A stretch of 64,000 nucleotides of DNA, taken from NCBI RefSeq assembly GCF_040274945.1, contig NZ_JBEMAR010000003.1, positions 183,186-247,185 on the forward strand, in the 5' to 3' direction. A program made the position numbers and the translations under genes. This DNA comes from Carnobacterium_B sp040274945. GTDB lineage: Bacteria; Bacillota; Bacilli; Lactobacillales; Carnobacteriaceae. How positions within the stretch are numbered: the stretch's first letter is position 1; the number at the start of each line of letters is the position of its first letter. The notes under the pieces are model-generated. The model was not told the DNA's origin, searched no databases, and saw only the letters and a program-made list of their open reading frames with translations. Positions 36,787 to 44,894 of the stretch are shown in pieces.

Positions 36787-37401
36787 TTAATTCTCTTCCT
36801 CTTTGAAACTTTGAATAATCCAATAACCTTTATCTTTGACGATTACTTTAGCATTTCCGAATGTTTCTTCCATTTTCGCTTGCGCACTTGGCGCACCTTG
36901 TTTCTTTTGAATTACTATTGTTAACGTTCCGCCTTTTTTAAGCAGGTCAAAAGCACCAGTCAATATACCATGTACCACTTTTTTTCCAGCACGAATAGGA
37001 GGATTGCTAACAATAGCCGCAAACTCTTTACCTTCTACAGATCCATAGACATCCGAAGTGTGAATCAGCACATTGGATAACCGATTGTTCGATGCATTTT
37101 GTTTAGCTAATCCTAATGCACGTTCATTTACATCGATCATTTCTACTTTGCGTTCAGGATCTTCTTTTGCTAACGCTAACCCCATCGGGCCATATCCACA
37201 TCCCACATCTAAGATATCGCCATCTATCATTCCAGAAAAATCAAGCGTTTCTATCAATAGTCGCGAACCAAAATCTACTGTTTTTTTAGAAAATACTCCT
37301 GTATCTGTAACAAATTTAAACTCATGGCCACGTAACGTGTATGTCCAAGCTGCTGTTTCACTTTCAATTTTTGGATTATTTGTAAAATAGTGATCTGACA
37401 T
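36787..37401 (-). CDS. Class I SAM-dependent methyltransferase (RsmC-like)
   Basis: A 204-residue Rossmann-fold methyltransferase. The SAM-binding motif I is DILDVGCGYGPMGLALA, motif II MIDVNERA, and the catalytic motif IV NPPIRAGK is of the N6-adenine/N2-guanine type found in 16S rRNA methyltransferases such as RsmC. It sits between rplL and rpoB, the position of ybxB in Bacillus. RNA methylation is inferred from motif IV and context. Confidence 0.9.
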   Translation of the reverse strand: MSDHYFTNNPKIESETAAWTYTLRGHEFKFVTDTGVFSKKTVDFGSRLLIETLDFSGMIDGDILDVGCGYGPMGLALAKEDPERKVEMIDVNERALGLAKQNASNNRLSNVLIHTSDVYGSVEGKEFAAIVSNPPIRAGKKVVHGILTGAFDLLKKGGTLTIVIQKKQGAPSAQAKMEETFGNAKVIVKDKGYWIIQSFKEEEN

Positions 37402-37475
37402 ATATGTCCCTCCTCAATTATCTTTATTTTATTATCTAAACGACTCGTTGCCATTGCAGAAATCTTAATAAAGAG

Positions 37476-37507
37476 AAAAAAGACACGCAGCAAAAACTGC
37501 GTGTCTT
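37476..37507 (-). terminator. Terminator after rplL
   Basis: The perfect stem AGACACGCAG/CTGCGTGTCT is followed on the minus strand by TTTTTTCTC. It separates rplJL from the methyltransferase and rpoBC, unlike E. coli where rplJL and rpoBC are continuous. Confidence 0.9.
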
Positions 37508-37532
37508 CTCCTAAAGCTTAGTAGAGTTAAAA

Positions 37533-37898
37533 TTATTTAACTTCTACAGAAGCTCCAGCTGCTTCCAAAGCTTCTTTCAATGCTTCAGCATCTTCTTTAG
37601 AAATGTTTTCTTTGATTGCTGCTGGTGCTCCATCAACTAATCCTTTAGCTTCTTTCAAGCCAAGGCCTGTAGCTTCACGTACAGCTTTGATAACTTTAAT
37701 TTTTGAGTCTCCAGCAGAAGTTAATTCTACTGTAAATTCAGTTTGTTCAGCTGCTGCTGATTCTCCAGCTCCTGCTGCTGCTACTGGAGCTGCTGCAGTT
37801 ACGCCAAATTCTTCTTCGATTGCTTTTACTAAGTCGTTTAATTCTAAAATCGTTGATTCTTTCAAGTCAGCAACGATTTGTTCAATGTTTAATGCCAT
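37533..37898 (-). CDS. rplL: 50S ribosomal protein L7/L12
   Basis: Multicopy stalk protein that recruits translation GTPases. The 121-residue product has the N-terminal dimerisation helices, an alanine-rich hinge (AAAPVAAAGAGESAAAEQ) and the conserved C-terminal domain (KIKVIKAVREATGLGLKEAK). It follows rplJ after 72 bases. Confidence 0.98.
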   Translation of the reverse strand: MALNIEQIVADLKESTILELNDLVKAIEEEFGVTAAAPVAAAGAGESAAAEQTEFTVELTSAGDSKIKVIKAVREATGLGLKEAKGLVDGAPAAIKENISKEDAEALKEALEAAGASVEVK

Positions 37899-37970
37899 TG
37901 TTGGTTTCCTCCATTATTGGTTAGTTTTTTTTGGTTCAACTTGCTTTATTTTTAAGAAAAAATGGCTTAA

Positions 37971-38471
37971 TTAAGCTACTTCTTCTTTTGATTCTGCAAC
38001 TGCTTTGATAGCAAGTGCAGTATTGCGAACTGGTGCTTGAAGTACAGATAACAACATTGACAACAAACCATCGCGGTCTGGTAATGTTGCAAGAGCATGG
38101 ATCTCAGTAGCTGAAGAAACACGTCCTTCAATTACGCCACCTTTGATTTCTAATGCCGCTGCGCCTTTAGCAAATTCAGCGATAATTTTTGCAGGTGCTA
38201 CAACGTCATCATTACTGAATGCAATAGCTGTAGGTCCTTTGAAAACATCGTTCATTCCTTCTAAACCTGCTGCTTCTGCTGCACGGCTTAAAACTGAATT
38301 TTTGATAACTTTCATTTGAATTCCTGCATCACGTAATTGTTTACGTAAATTAGTCACTTCTTCAACAGTTAATCCACGGTAGTCCATTACAACTACTGAA
38401 GCTGCTTCTTTGAATTTAGTTGATGCTAAATCAACTAGTTCTTGTTTTTTTGCGATTGCTGCTTGACTCAT
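37971..38471 (-). CDS. rplJ: 50S ribosomal protein L10
   Basis: Anchors the L7/L12 dimers to the ribosome. The ATG at 38471, after AGGAGGTG, gives 166 residues beginning MSQAAIAKKQELVDLASTKF, with VVVMDYRGLTVEEVTNLRKQ next. The reading frame is open for 24 more codons upstream, but these cover the leader RNA and are not family sequence. Confidence 0.97.
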   Translation of the reverse strand: MSQAAIAKKQELVDLASTKFKEAASVVVMDYRGLTVEEVTNLRKQLRDAGIQMKVIKNSVLSRAAEAAGLEGMNDVFKGPTAIAFSNDDVVAPAKIIAEFAKGAAALEIKGGVIEGRVSSATEIHALATLPDRDGLLSMLLSVLQAPVRNTALAIKAVAESKEEVA

Positions 38472-38657
38472 TAATTTTTCACCTCCTGATCGATTGGCTA
38501 GAATTTTTTGTTTTTCACGAACTCGCAAGTCCATTAAACGCAAAAAACTCTATGTCACCTTAGACATAGAGGGATAATTGTATGCTTTCACATATTCATC
38601 CTCGGCAGGAAATTAAGGCATACGCCACCTACTGTCTTCGGTAATATTTCTCAACCT
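38472..38657 (-). ncRNA. L10 leader with attenuator
   Basis: The minus strand reads CCGAAGACAGTAGGTGGCGT and CTTAATTTCCTGCCGAGGAT, the hallmark of the L10 leader that binds the L10-L12 complex. It is followed by a terminator-like hairpin CTCTATGTCTAAGGTGACAT with AGAG and a TTTTTT run (about 38545-38573). The arrangement suggests transcription attenuation when the complex is in excess. Confidence 0.85.
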
Positions 38658-38691
38658 AGACGATTTTAACAATTTCCATCGTCTAGGTCAA
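38655..38691 (-). promoter_or_regulatory. Promoter of rplJL overlapped by a 10-bp inverted repeat
   Basis: On the minus strand TTGACC (38691-38686), 17-base spacer, TAAAAT (38668-38663). The arms CCTAGACGAT and ATCGTCTAGG (38678-38687 and 38655-38664) form a perfect inverted repeat with a 13-base gap that covers parts of both hexamers. It could be an operator, or a hairpin ending the rplKA transcript. Confidence 0.75.
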
Positions 38692-38710
38692 GACTTTTAA
38701 TAGTTATTTA

Positions 38711-39400
38711 TTAAAACGATCCTGCATCAACTTTAACACCAGGTCCAAAAGTAGTAGTTACTGTAATGTTCTTGATGTATTCGCCTTTAGCAGTTGAAGG
38801 TTTAACTCTCAACATTGTATCGTTGATTGTTCTGAAGTTTTCAACTAATTTAGCATTGTCAAATGATACTTTACCGATTGGAGCATGAACATTTCCTGCT
38901 TTGTCAACACGGTAAGTAACTTTACCAGCTTTAATTTCATTGATTGCTTTAGTAACGTCCATTGTAACAGTACCTGTTTTAGGGTTTGGCATTAGGCCTT
39001 TAGGTCCTAAAACACGTCCAAGACGACCAACTTCAGCCATCATGTCTGGAGTTGCAACAACAACGTCGAAATCAAACCATCCGCCATTGATTTTTTGAAC
39101 TAATTCAGCTTCTCCTACGTAATCTGCTCCAGCAGCTTCAGCTTCTTTAGCTTTTTCACCTTTAGCAAATACTAATACTTTTTGAGTTTTCCCTGTTCCA
39201 TTTGGAAGAACAACTGCTCCACGAATTTGTTGATCAGCTTTCTTAGGGTCAACGCCAAGTCTATAAGCAACTTCTACAGTTGCATCGAATTTAGCGTAGT
39301 CAACGTCTTTAATTAATGCTACAGCTTCTTCTAAAGAATAAGCTTTTAAAACATCAACTTTTTCAGCCGCTGCTAAATATTGTTTACTTTTTTTAGCCAT
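38711..39400 (-). CDS. rplA: 50S ribosomal protein L1
   Basis: Forms the mobile L1 stalk at the E site and acts as translational repressor of its own operon in many bacteria. The product begins MAKKSKQYLAAAEKVDVLKA and contains GRLGRVLGPKGLMPNPKTGT. The ATG at 39400 follows GGAGG; an in-frame start 15 codons upstream lies in the leader. Length 229 residues. Confidence 0.97.
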   Translation of the reverse strand: MAKKSKQYLAAAEKVDVLKAYSLEEAVALIKDVDYAKFDATVEVAYRLGVDPKKADQQIRGAVVLPNGTGKTQKVLVFAKGEKAKEAEAAGADYVGEAELVQKINGGWFDFDVVVATPDMMAEVGRLGRVLGPKGLMPNPKTGTVTMDVTKAINEIKAGKVTYRVDKAGNVHAPIGKVSFDNAKLVENFRTINDTMLRVKPSTAKGEYIKNITVTTTFGPGVKVDAGSF

Positions 39401-39419
39401 AATTTTTTCCTCCTTGATT

Positions 39420-39445
39420 GTGGTTATAACGGTTTTACCTCCCAC
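39420..39445 (-). promoter_or_regulatory. Putative L1-binding site before rplA
   Basis: On the minus strand GTGGGAGG (39445-39438) and AACCAC (39425-39420) are arranged as in the rplK leader copy at 39953-39986. They can form a short stem with an asymmetric internal loop next to the rplA ribosome binding site. A preceding hairpin has arms CCTTAT/ATAAGG. Confidence 0.55.
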
Positions 39446-39497
39446 TTAATCCTTATACTGTTACGCATAAGGTATACTGAGAAGCGTGAATATAGAA

Positions 39498-39923
39498 TTA
39501 ACCTTCTACGGTGAATCCCATGCTTCGTGCAGTACCTTCGATCATTAACATAGCAGAATCAACGTCAGATGCGTTTAAATCAGCCATTTTTGTTTCAGCA
39601 ATTTCTCTAACTTGGTCGCGAGTTACTTTTGCAACTTTTTTAGTGTTTGGTTCACCAGAACCAGATTCAACACCAGCAGCTTTTTTAAGTAAAACAGCAG
39701 CAGGTGGAGTTTTTGTAATAAATGTAAATGAACGATCTTCATATACAGAAATAACAACGGGAGTGATTAATCCGTTTAACTCAGCAGTACGAGCATTGAA
39801 TTCCTTACAGAATCCCATGATATTGATTTGTGCTTGTCCTAAAGCTGGACCTACCGGTGGAGCTGGAGTTGCTTTCCCTGCAGGAATTTGCAATTTAACT
39901 AATTTAACTACTTTTTTAGCCAC
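39498..39923 (-). CDS. rplK: 50S ribosomal protein L11
   Basis: GTPase-centre protein and binding site of thiostrepton-type antibiotics and of RelA signalling. The 141-residue product starts MAKKVVKLVKLQIPAGKATP and has the proline-rich APPVGPALGQAQINIMGFCK. Translation begins at GTG 39923, eight bases after GGAGG. It is the first gene of rplKA. Confidence 0.98.
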   Translation of the reverse strand: MAKKVVKLVKLQIPAGKATPAPPVGPALGQAQINIMGFCKEFNARTAELNGLITPVVISVYEDRSFTFITKTPPAAVLLKKAAGVESGSGEPNTKKVAKVTRDQVREIAETKMADLNASDVDSAMLMIEGTARSMGFTVEG

Positions 39924-39952
39924 GTGACATACCTCCTTGATTGAGTCCGTGA

Positions 39953-39986
39953 TGTGGTTAATGGGGTTAATATTTCCCCTCCCACA
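39953..39986 (-). promoter_or_regulatory. Putative L1-binding site in the rplK leader
   Basis: On the minus strand GTGGGAGGGG pairs with CCCC and AACCAC across an AT-rich loop. The same GTGGGAGG...AACCAC arrangement recurs before rplA. Autoregulation by L1 at the rplK leader is well established in other bacteria; the match here is by eye. Confidence 0.6.
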
Positions 39987-40015
39987 TTTAACGCATACGT
40001 AAAACGTACCAAAAT

Positions 40016-40044
40016 ACTATACCATTCATAAAACTGTTTTGCAA
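40016..40044 (-). promoter_or_regulatory. Promoter of rplKA
   Basis: On the minus strand TTGCAA, 17-base spacer, TATAGT. The -35 half lies inside the last codons of the upstream membrane-protein gene. Confidence 0.7.
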
Positions 40045-40556
40045 CTACTTTTTGAACTTATTTGTTTTTTCACTCGAGAACGGTAAACAGCTGGTTCATC
40101 TGCTGATTCGTTCGAAATCGACTCTCTTTTTTCTTCTATCGGAACTTGGGTAGTCTTCTTCGCCTTTTTTCTCTTTTTAATACGAGTATAAACACTATAA
40201 AACACACCCATTACAATGGCATAAATAGTGAAAAAGACAACAAATCCCCACAAACCCATCGCAGCATCTGCAAATTCCATATTCCCTCTATTCGTAATAG
40301 CTTGTTGGATTTCAATAGCAAAGACCAATACAGTCATCACTGTAAACGTGAAAACAAACGAAAGGATCGTCGCACTAAATTTCATTTTTTCAATAATCTT
40401 AATAACAAGATAAACCCCTAAAAAGAGCAGAATACCGATAATACCCATAACCCAAAAATGCAAGGCTTTATCCGTCATACTCATTCCAAACAATTGATTG
40501 AGAACATCGTGCACCTCATTTACAATAGCTGCCAGTACTAGAATAAGTTCTTTCAT
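40026..40556 (-). CDS. Membrane protein of unknown function
   Basis: A 176-residue protein with about four hydrophobic segments (residues 1-20, 32-53, 62-82 and 100-122), then a highly basic stretch RIKKRKKAKK and a charged, probably cytoplasmic tail with serines to the end. I do not recognise the family. It begins at an ATG after AGGTGATG with an extended -10 (TGTTATAAT) upstream, and its end overlaps the rplK promoter. Confidence 0.7.
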   Translation of the reverse strand: MKELILVLAAIVNEVHDVLNQLFGMSMTDKALHFWVMGIIGILLFLGVYLVIKIIEKMKFSATILSFVFTFTVMTVLVFAIEIQQAITNRGNMEFADAAMGLWGFVVFFTIYAIVMGVFYSVYTRIKKRKKAKKTTQVPIEEKRESISNESADEPAVYRSRVKKQISSKSSCKTVL

Positions 40557-40662
40557 TACACATCACCTGCTTATTTCATTTTTTCTTATTATAACATAGT
40601 CTGGTTGTTTTTCTTACACTACTCTTTAGCGTATAATTGTAAATAAAGTAGGTGAATCTATT

Positions 40663-41433
40663 ATGTGCCTAATCGCCCTTCAACTTCATGAACACCCCCT
40701 CTACAAAATGATTTTGGTTGCCAATCGGGACGAGGCATACACACGTCCGACTGCAGCTGCTAGTTTTTGGAAGGATTATCCTCAAGTTTTAGCTGGTAGA
40801 GATTTGTTACAAATGGGAACTTGGTTAGGCATTACGAAAGAAGGACGCTTTGCAGCTTTAACGAATAGCTACGATTCTCCTGTTAGCGTTCCAGAAAATC
40901 CTGTTTCAAGAGGTCAAATCGTGCGTGATTATTTAACGACTACTCAATCTGCATCAGACTTTTTAGCCCGTCTACAAGATAAACGCTTAGACTACGCAGG
41001 TTTCAACTTATTACTAGGCGATATCGACCACCTTTGGCATTTCAATAATCATACGAATCAAGTAAACTCTCTCAGATTCGGGATACACGGTTTAAGCAAC
41101 GCTAGTTTGAATGATCCATGGCCAAAAGTGCTAAAAGTAAAATCTCATCTCCAACAACTTCATTTAAAAAGTACGGTCCTTGACCCAAACGAATTGTTAA
41201 CAGCTTTTATGGATACCAGCTTACCCTCAGGAAAAGATACCATACTCACTAGCACTACTTCTTTACATCTAGAACAAGAAACGCCTCCAATTTTTATCAA
41301 GACTCCGGAATATGGAACAGTCTCCACAACTGTTTTATTAGTTGATCATAAGAATAATGTTACGTTTATCGAACGCAGTTACACTAAAGAAGGCATTACT
41401 GGAGAAGTAAACTATTCATTTAAAATTCACTAA
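40663..41433 (+). CDS. NRDE family protein (TANGO2-like)
   Basis: A 256-residue protein named after the motif NRDE, seen here in MILVANRDEAYTRPT. The N-terminal Met-Cys (MCLIALQ) would expose a cysteine, as in N-terminal-nucleophile hydrolases. The family includes eukaryotic TANGO2, linked to heme and lipid handling, but bacterial roles are unclear. Single gene, convergent with the binding-protein gene and sharing its terminator. Confidence 0.85.
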   Translation: MCLIALQLHEHPLYKMILVANRDEAYTRPTAAASFWKDYPQVLAGRDLLQMGTWLGITKEGRFAALTNSYDSPVSVPENPVSRGQIVRDYLTTTQSASDFLARLQDKRLDYAGFNLLLGDIDHLWHFNNHTNQVNSLRFGIHGLSNASLNDPWPKVLKVKSHLQQLHLKSTVLDPNELLTAFMDTSLPSGKDTILTSTTSLHLEQETPPIFIKTPEYGTVSTTVLLVDHKNNVTFIERSYTKEGITGEVNYSFKIH

Positions 41434-41442
41434 CAAAAAAAA

Positions 41443-41476
41443 ACTCGGTCCGCTTTATTAACTAAACGGACCGAGT
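41443..41476. terminator. Bidirectional terminator between NRDE gene and opuAC-like gene
   Basis: The perfect ten-base arms ACTCGGTCCG and CGGACCGAGT enclose an AT-rich loop. The T-run is strong on the minus strand (nine T) and moderate on the plus strand. Confidence 0.9.
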
Positions 41477-41488
41477 CTTATTGTTTCC

Positions 41489-42388
41489 CTATTCTTTTGG
41501 TTCTAATTCTTCAATAGAGTCAATATCCATATAACTAGGAACAACTAACCCATTTTTAGCACCCGTTAAGTTCTCACCTAAATCAACGATATTATCCTGG
41601 TGCTTTTTATAAAAAGATGCATGTGTCGTTGGCAACCATGGCGCAAGCGATGCATCTGCTGACCCATTTGCAATTGCTTCAAACAAAACTGCAGGATCAA
41701 CATCCGTTACGGTGACTTCGTAGCCTTGTTGCTCTAATACAGCTTTTGCTACAAGACTGGATGCTCTTTCAGTATCCCACGGCGTTGATACAAGTTCGAT
41801 TTCTTCCCCATCTACTTTTTCAGCACCTTCAACCCACATTTCTACTTTATCTTTATTCGCTTCCACCCAATTCGCCGCAGACTCTTCAAAAGAACTTTCT
41901 TGTGCTTCAAACATTACAGCTTCCATATCTTCTACTTCCCACTGAAAAGCATCAAGAATATTGTAGGCATTAGGCATTTCTGCTTCGAAATCTACTCTTG
42001 CAATAGTATGAATGCTCTCGACATCCCCCATAGTTCCCTCTGGATCTTCTAAGTATTTTAAATCATATTCTGAAAACATCCAATGTGGTGCCCATCCTGT
42101 AAAAATAATTGGTTCTTCATTAGCGATAGCTTGATCCAACAACGTTAGCATACCACCAGTTGAACTTTCTTCAAGTTCCCAGCCTTCAAGATTTTCATAT
42201 CCCTCTATGGTTTGATGCGCCATTCCAGTTATTCCTGCTCCAGGTTCAATACCCGTAATAGTATAATCCACTTGTTCGCTTACAGTTTCATTGGTACTAT
42301 TTTCTGTCTCGTTACCATCCGCACATCCACCTAACGTTAACACAGTAGTTACTCCTAGAATGACTCCAATAGATTTTACGTTTATCAT
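41489..42388 (-). CDS. Glycine betaine/choline-type ABC substrate-binding lipoprotein
   Basis: An OpuAC-like periplasmic-type binding protein anchored as a lipoprotein: signal peptide then LTLGGC lipobox (about residues 16-21). Aromatic residues for a quaternary-ammonium cage are plausible in TGWAPHWMF and in STPWDTERAS. The start at 42388 follows GGAGG; length 299 residues. There is no permease or ATPase gene nearby, so it must work with a transporter encoded elsewhere. The 350-base spacer to nusG contains two weak promoter candidates (TTGATT-17-TATAGG and TTATTG-17-TACAAT) and the nusG terminator. Confidence 0.85.
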   Translation of the reverse strand: MINVKSIGVILGVTTVLTLGGCADGNETENSTNETVSEQVDYTITGIEPGAGITGMAHQTIEGYENLEGWELEESSTGGMLTLLDQAIANEEPIIFTGWAPHWMFSEYDLKYLEDPEGTMGDVESIHTIARVDFEAEMPNAYNILDAFQWEVEDMEAVMFEAQESSFEESAANWVEANKDKVEMWVEGAEKVDGEEIELVSTPWDTERASSLVAKAVLEQQGYEVTVTDVDPAVLFEAIANGSADASLAPWLPTTHASFYKKHQDNIVDLGENLTGAKNGLVVPSYMDIDSIEELEPKE

Positions 42389-42677
42389 ATTTTCCTCCAT
42401 TTATATCAAAAAGAATTCCACTTTTTTTATTCGGCTAATTCCCAGTTCTTAACACCCTTGCTTTAAGCACTGATAAGAACATTAATTTACTTGTTATTCA
42501 TTATTGTAACCGACAACCTTATATACAATAAGCACTCCTATACTTTTTAGAAATCAATGAATCAATCGCTAATTTGCATACATTGTAATCTTAAGGCCTC
42601 CTCTTTTGAGAGTTGGTCATCGCTTTTTCATAGCCATTAACAACCTACCATGAATGCTTTTGAGATTCAAATCGACA

Positions 42678-42717
42678 AAAAAAGAGCCAAGACAACTTAC
42701 ATTGCCTTAACTCTTTT
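42678..42717 (-). terminator. Terminator after nusG
   Basis: On the minus strand AAAAGAG pairs with CTCTTTT, with AAGGCAA/TTGTCTT inside, followed by a T-run. Confidence 0.8.
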
Positions 42718-42745
42718 ATCACTCTATTTTATAACGCTTATTAAC

Positions 42746-43294
42746 TTAAAGTTTATCTGCTTGCTCAAAGTCTAACTCAGTACTTGTTTCGCGACCAAAC
42801 ATTTCAACATTCACTTTAAGTTTTGCTTTTTCTAATTCAATTTCAGTAATTTTACCTGTAAGCCCACTAAATGCACCCTCAATAATCGTTACGGTTTCGC
42901 CAACTTCAAAGTTGATTTCTTGATGACGAGCACTCATTCCAATACGACGTAGAATAACTTCTATTTCAGAATTTAAAAGCGGTGCTGGTTTACTACCTGC
43001 TCCATGAGACCCTACAAATCCAGTCACACCTGGCGTGTTACGAACAACGTACCAAGAATCATCAGACATGATCATTTCAACTAAAACATATCCAGGGAAT
43101 GTTTTTTTCATATTTGTTTTTTCTTTGCCGTTTTTCACTTCTTTTTCTTCTTCTTCAGGAATAACCACTCGAAAAATGTAATCCCCCATACCCATACTGT
43201 TCGCTCTAGACTCGATATTTTGTTTCACCTTATTTTCGTATCCAGAATATGTGTGTAACACATACCACTGTTTTGCACTTTCTACTTCTTCCAC
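42746..43294 (-). CDS. nusG: Transcription termination/antitermination protein NusG
   Basis: Binds RNA polymerase and modulates pausing and termination. The N-terminal NGN domain (KQWYVLHTYSGYENKVKQNI) and a C-terminal KOW domain (VTIIEGAFSGLTGKITEIEL) are visible. From GTG 43294, the product is 182 residues; a GTG three codons upstream lies within the ribosome binding site. A terminator separates it from secE. Confidence 0.97.
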   Translation of the reverse strand: MEEVESAKQWYVLHTYSGYENKVKQNIESRANSMGMGDYIFRVVIPEEEEKEVKNGKEKTNMKKTFPGYVLVEMIMSDDSWYVVRNTPGVTGFVGSHGAGSKPAPLLNSEIEVILRRIGMSARHQEINFEVGETVTIIEGAFSGLTGKITEIELEKAKLKVNVEMFGRETSTELDFEQADKL

Positions 43295-43374
43295 GCGTAT
43301 CACTCCTATTCATTTTTTTCTTTTAGTTGTTTTCGATATTGGCTAGTTGGCTCATCTGTTTTTAAACATACAAA

Positions 43375-43405
43375 AAAACCTTCATTTACTTTTAAAGAAG
43401 GTTTT
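43375..43405 (-). terminator. Terminator/attenuator between secE and nusG
   Basis: AAAACCTTC and GAAGGTTTT form a nine-base stem; on the minus strand a run of seven T follows. It lies about 80 bases before nusG, so nusG needs readthrough or its own start site. Confidence 0.8.
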
Positions 43406-43475
43406 GTGCATTTATTCATGGGTTCATTATACCATCATGCAAAGCTTCATGCTAGTGGTTTCTTTCTCAGACCTC

Positions 43476-43655
43476 TTATAAAATCAAATCTAAGAGTTCA
43501 TCTATCCCAAAGTCAACAACCGCAAAGAAAAGAACAAATAATAGACAGACGACAAAAACAGTCAACGTATATTTTCTAAGTTCTTTACCAGTAGGCCATG
43601 TGACTGCTTTGATTTCTTGACGTACACCGCCAAAAAAGTTTTTTATTTTCTTCAT
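43476..43655 (-). CDS. secE: Protein translocase subunit SecE
   Basis: Small single-span subunit that clamps SecY. The ATG at 43655, after GGAGGG, gives 59 residues: a cytoplasmic amphipathic part (FFGGVRQEIKAVTWPTGKEL) and one membrane helix (YTLTVFVVCLLFVLFFAVVD). It follows rpmG by 37 bases. Confidence 0.95.
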   Translation of the reverse strand: MKKIKNFFGGVRQEIKAVTWPTGKELRKYTLTVFVVCLLFVLFFAVVDFGIDELLDLIL

Positions 43656-43691
43656 GTTTATTCCCTCCAAATTGGTATCGAGACTTCTTTT

Positions 43692-43844
43692 TTACTTCGT
43701 TTCACGATGCAATGTATGTTGATTGCAGTATTTACAGAATTTTTTTACTTCTAAGCGTTCTGTGCGATTTCCTTCATTTACTTTTTTAGAATAATTTCTA
43801 GATCCACAAACAGAACAAGCTAAAGATGTTTTTTTTCCACTCAT
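43692..43844 (-). CDS. rpmG: 50S ribosomal protein L33 (zinc-binding form)
   Basis: A 50-residue protein with zinc ligands C10, C13, C37 and C40 (CSVC and CKYC). The frame is open for 25 codons upstream, but the family N-terminus is MSGKKTSLACSVCG. In Bacillus this gene is next to sigH; here dmkA and the rest of the electron transfer locus intervene. Confidence 0.95.
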   Translation of the reverse strand: MSGKKTSLACSVCGSRNYSKKVNEGNRTERLEVKKFCKYCNQHTLHRETK

Positions 43845-43933
43845 TTTTTCACCTATTCTCTCTATTGTACGGACGAATGACATCTTACTAAATTTACCAT
43901 CACTCAGGAAACATGTCAATTCTCTTTTTAAAT

Positions 43934-44875
43934 TTATTTGAATACTAAACTTATTGCTAAAAGCACAACTTCGCTAGCGCTAAATAAAATAATGTTTTTT
44001 ATAGCAATAACAAATGTTTCAGACTTAACTTGCTTCCTGTTGTACGCTGCTAAGTTTTTTCTCATAGGTATAAGGGTTACTAACAAAAGCAATAAAATAG
44101 GATGTAATAAACCCAGTAAAACAGCTAAAACAATTACTACATAACTCATGTAGACCAATGCATTAAACAATTGAACAGCTCGCTTTTTACCAATATAAAA
44201 CGGTAATGTGTATCTGTGGTTAAGGATATCTTGTTCTAAATCACAGGTATTGTTTGCTAGCATGATATTGGCTATCAAGAATACTGTTGGTAACGACACA
44301 AAGAATAATACCAGAACAGACACCATATTTCCTTCTAATAGAAACAATTGGCCTTTAAACACTAAACTTAATAAATTAAAGTCTCTAACATTCACAAATG
44401 CTGCAATAAAAAAGATACCAAAACCCATAGTCAAACCTGAAATAGGTTCTCCTAAAGGCATTCTCGAAATAGGAACCGGCCCAAAAGTATAAAAAATCCC
44501 AATAAAGAAACAAAGGGCTCCTAATATCAATAATACGATATTGGTTCTATAGACTAGCCAAAACCCTAGTAGCATTGCAATAATCACCATTCCGATAATG
44601 AGACGAATAACGAGCTTTTCTGAAAGTTTTTCTTGTCCGATAACATTTACTTCATCTCGATAGCCCTTATCTTTAGCTTTTTGATAATCCATCAAATTAT
44701 TAATAGCTGTTGTTGCCATATCAAAAATCAGCATTGCTATAAAGAACAGAAGCGTATTAACAAAGTTAAATGCGTTGAAATAATAAGCTGTAAATAATGT
44801 TCCTAATAAAAAAGGAAATAAACTTGCTAACTTTGTTTGAATCTCTACTAATGTAAAAAAGGTTTTTATCGACAT
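43934..44875 (-). CDS. dmkA: UbiA-type prenyltransferase, demethylmenaquinone synthesis (DmkA)
   Basis: Attaches a polyprenyl chain to 1,4-dihydroxy-2-naphthoate in the membrane to make demethylmenaquinone. The two Asp-rich motifs are NNLMDYQKAKD (about residues 63-73) and a second in NNTCDLEQDILNHRY. About nine hydrophobic helices occupy the 313 residues. In Listeria the equivalent gene sits in the extracellular electron transfer locus and makes a quinone pool separate from that for aerobic respiration. It follows fmnB by 19 bases. The alternative name is MenA; the locus context favours DmkA. Confidence 0.88.
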   Translation of the reverse strand: MSIKTFFTLVEIQTKLASLFPFLLGTLFTAYYFNAFNFVNTLLFFIAMLIFDMATTAINNLMDYQKAKDKGYRDEVNVIGQEKLSEKLVIRLIIGMVIIAMLLGFWLVYRTNIVLLILGALCFFIGIFYTFGPVPISRMPLGEPISGLTMGFGIFFIAAFVNVRDFNLLSLVFKGQLFLLEGNMVSVLVLFFVSLPTVFLIANIMLANNTCDLEQDILNHRYTLPFYIGKKRAVQLFNALVYMSYVVIVLAVLLGLLHPILLLLLVTLIPMRKNLAAYNRKQVKSETFVIAIKNIILFSASEVVLLAISLVFK

Positions 44876-44894
44876 CTTTATCCCTCTTTGATTG

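Noticed and set aside
38472..38543. N-terminal extension of L10 by 24 residues
   Set aside because: The extra codons overlap the leader, and AGGAGGTG is correctly spaced for the ATG at 38471.
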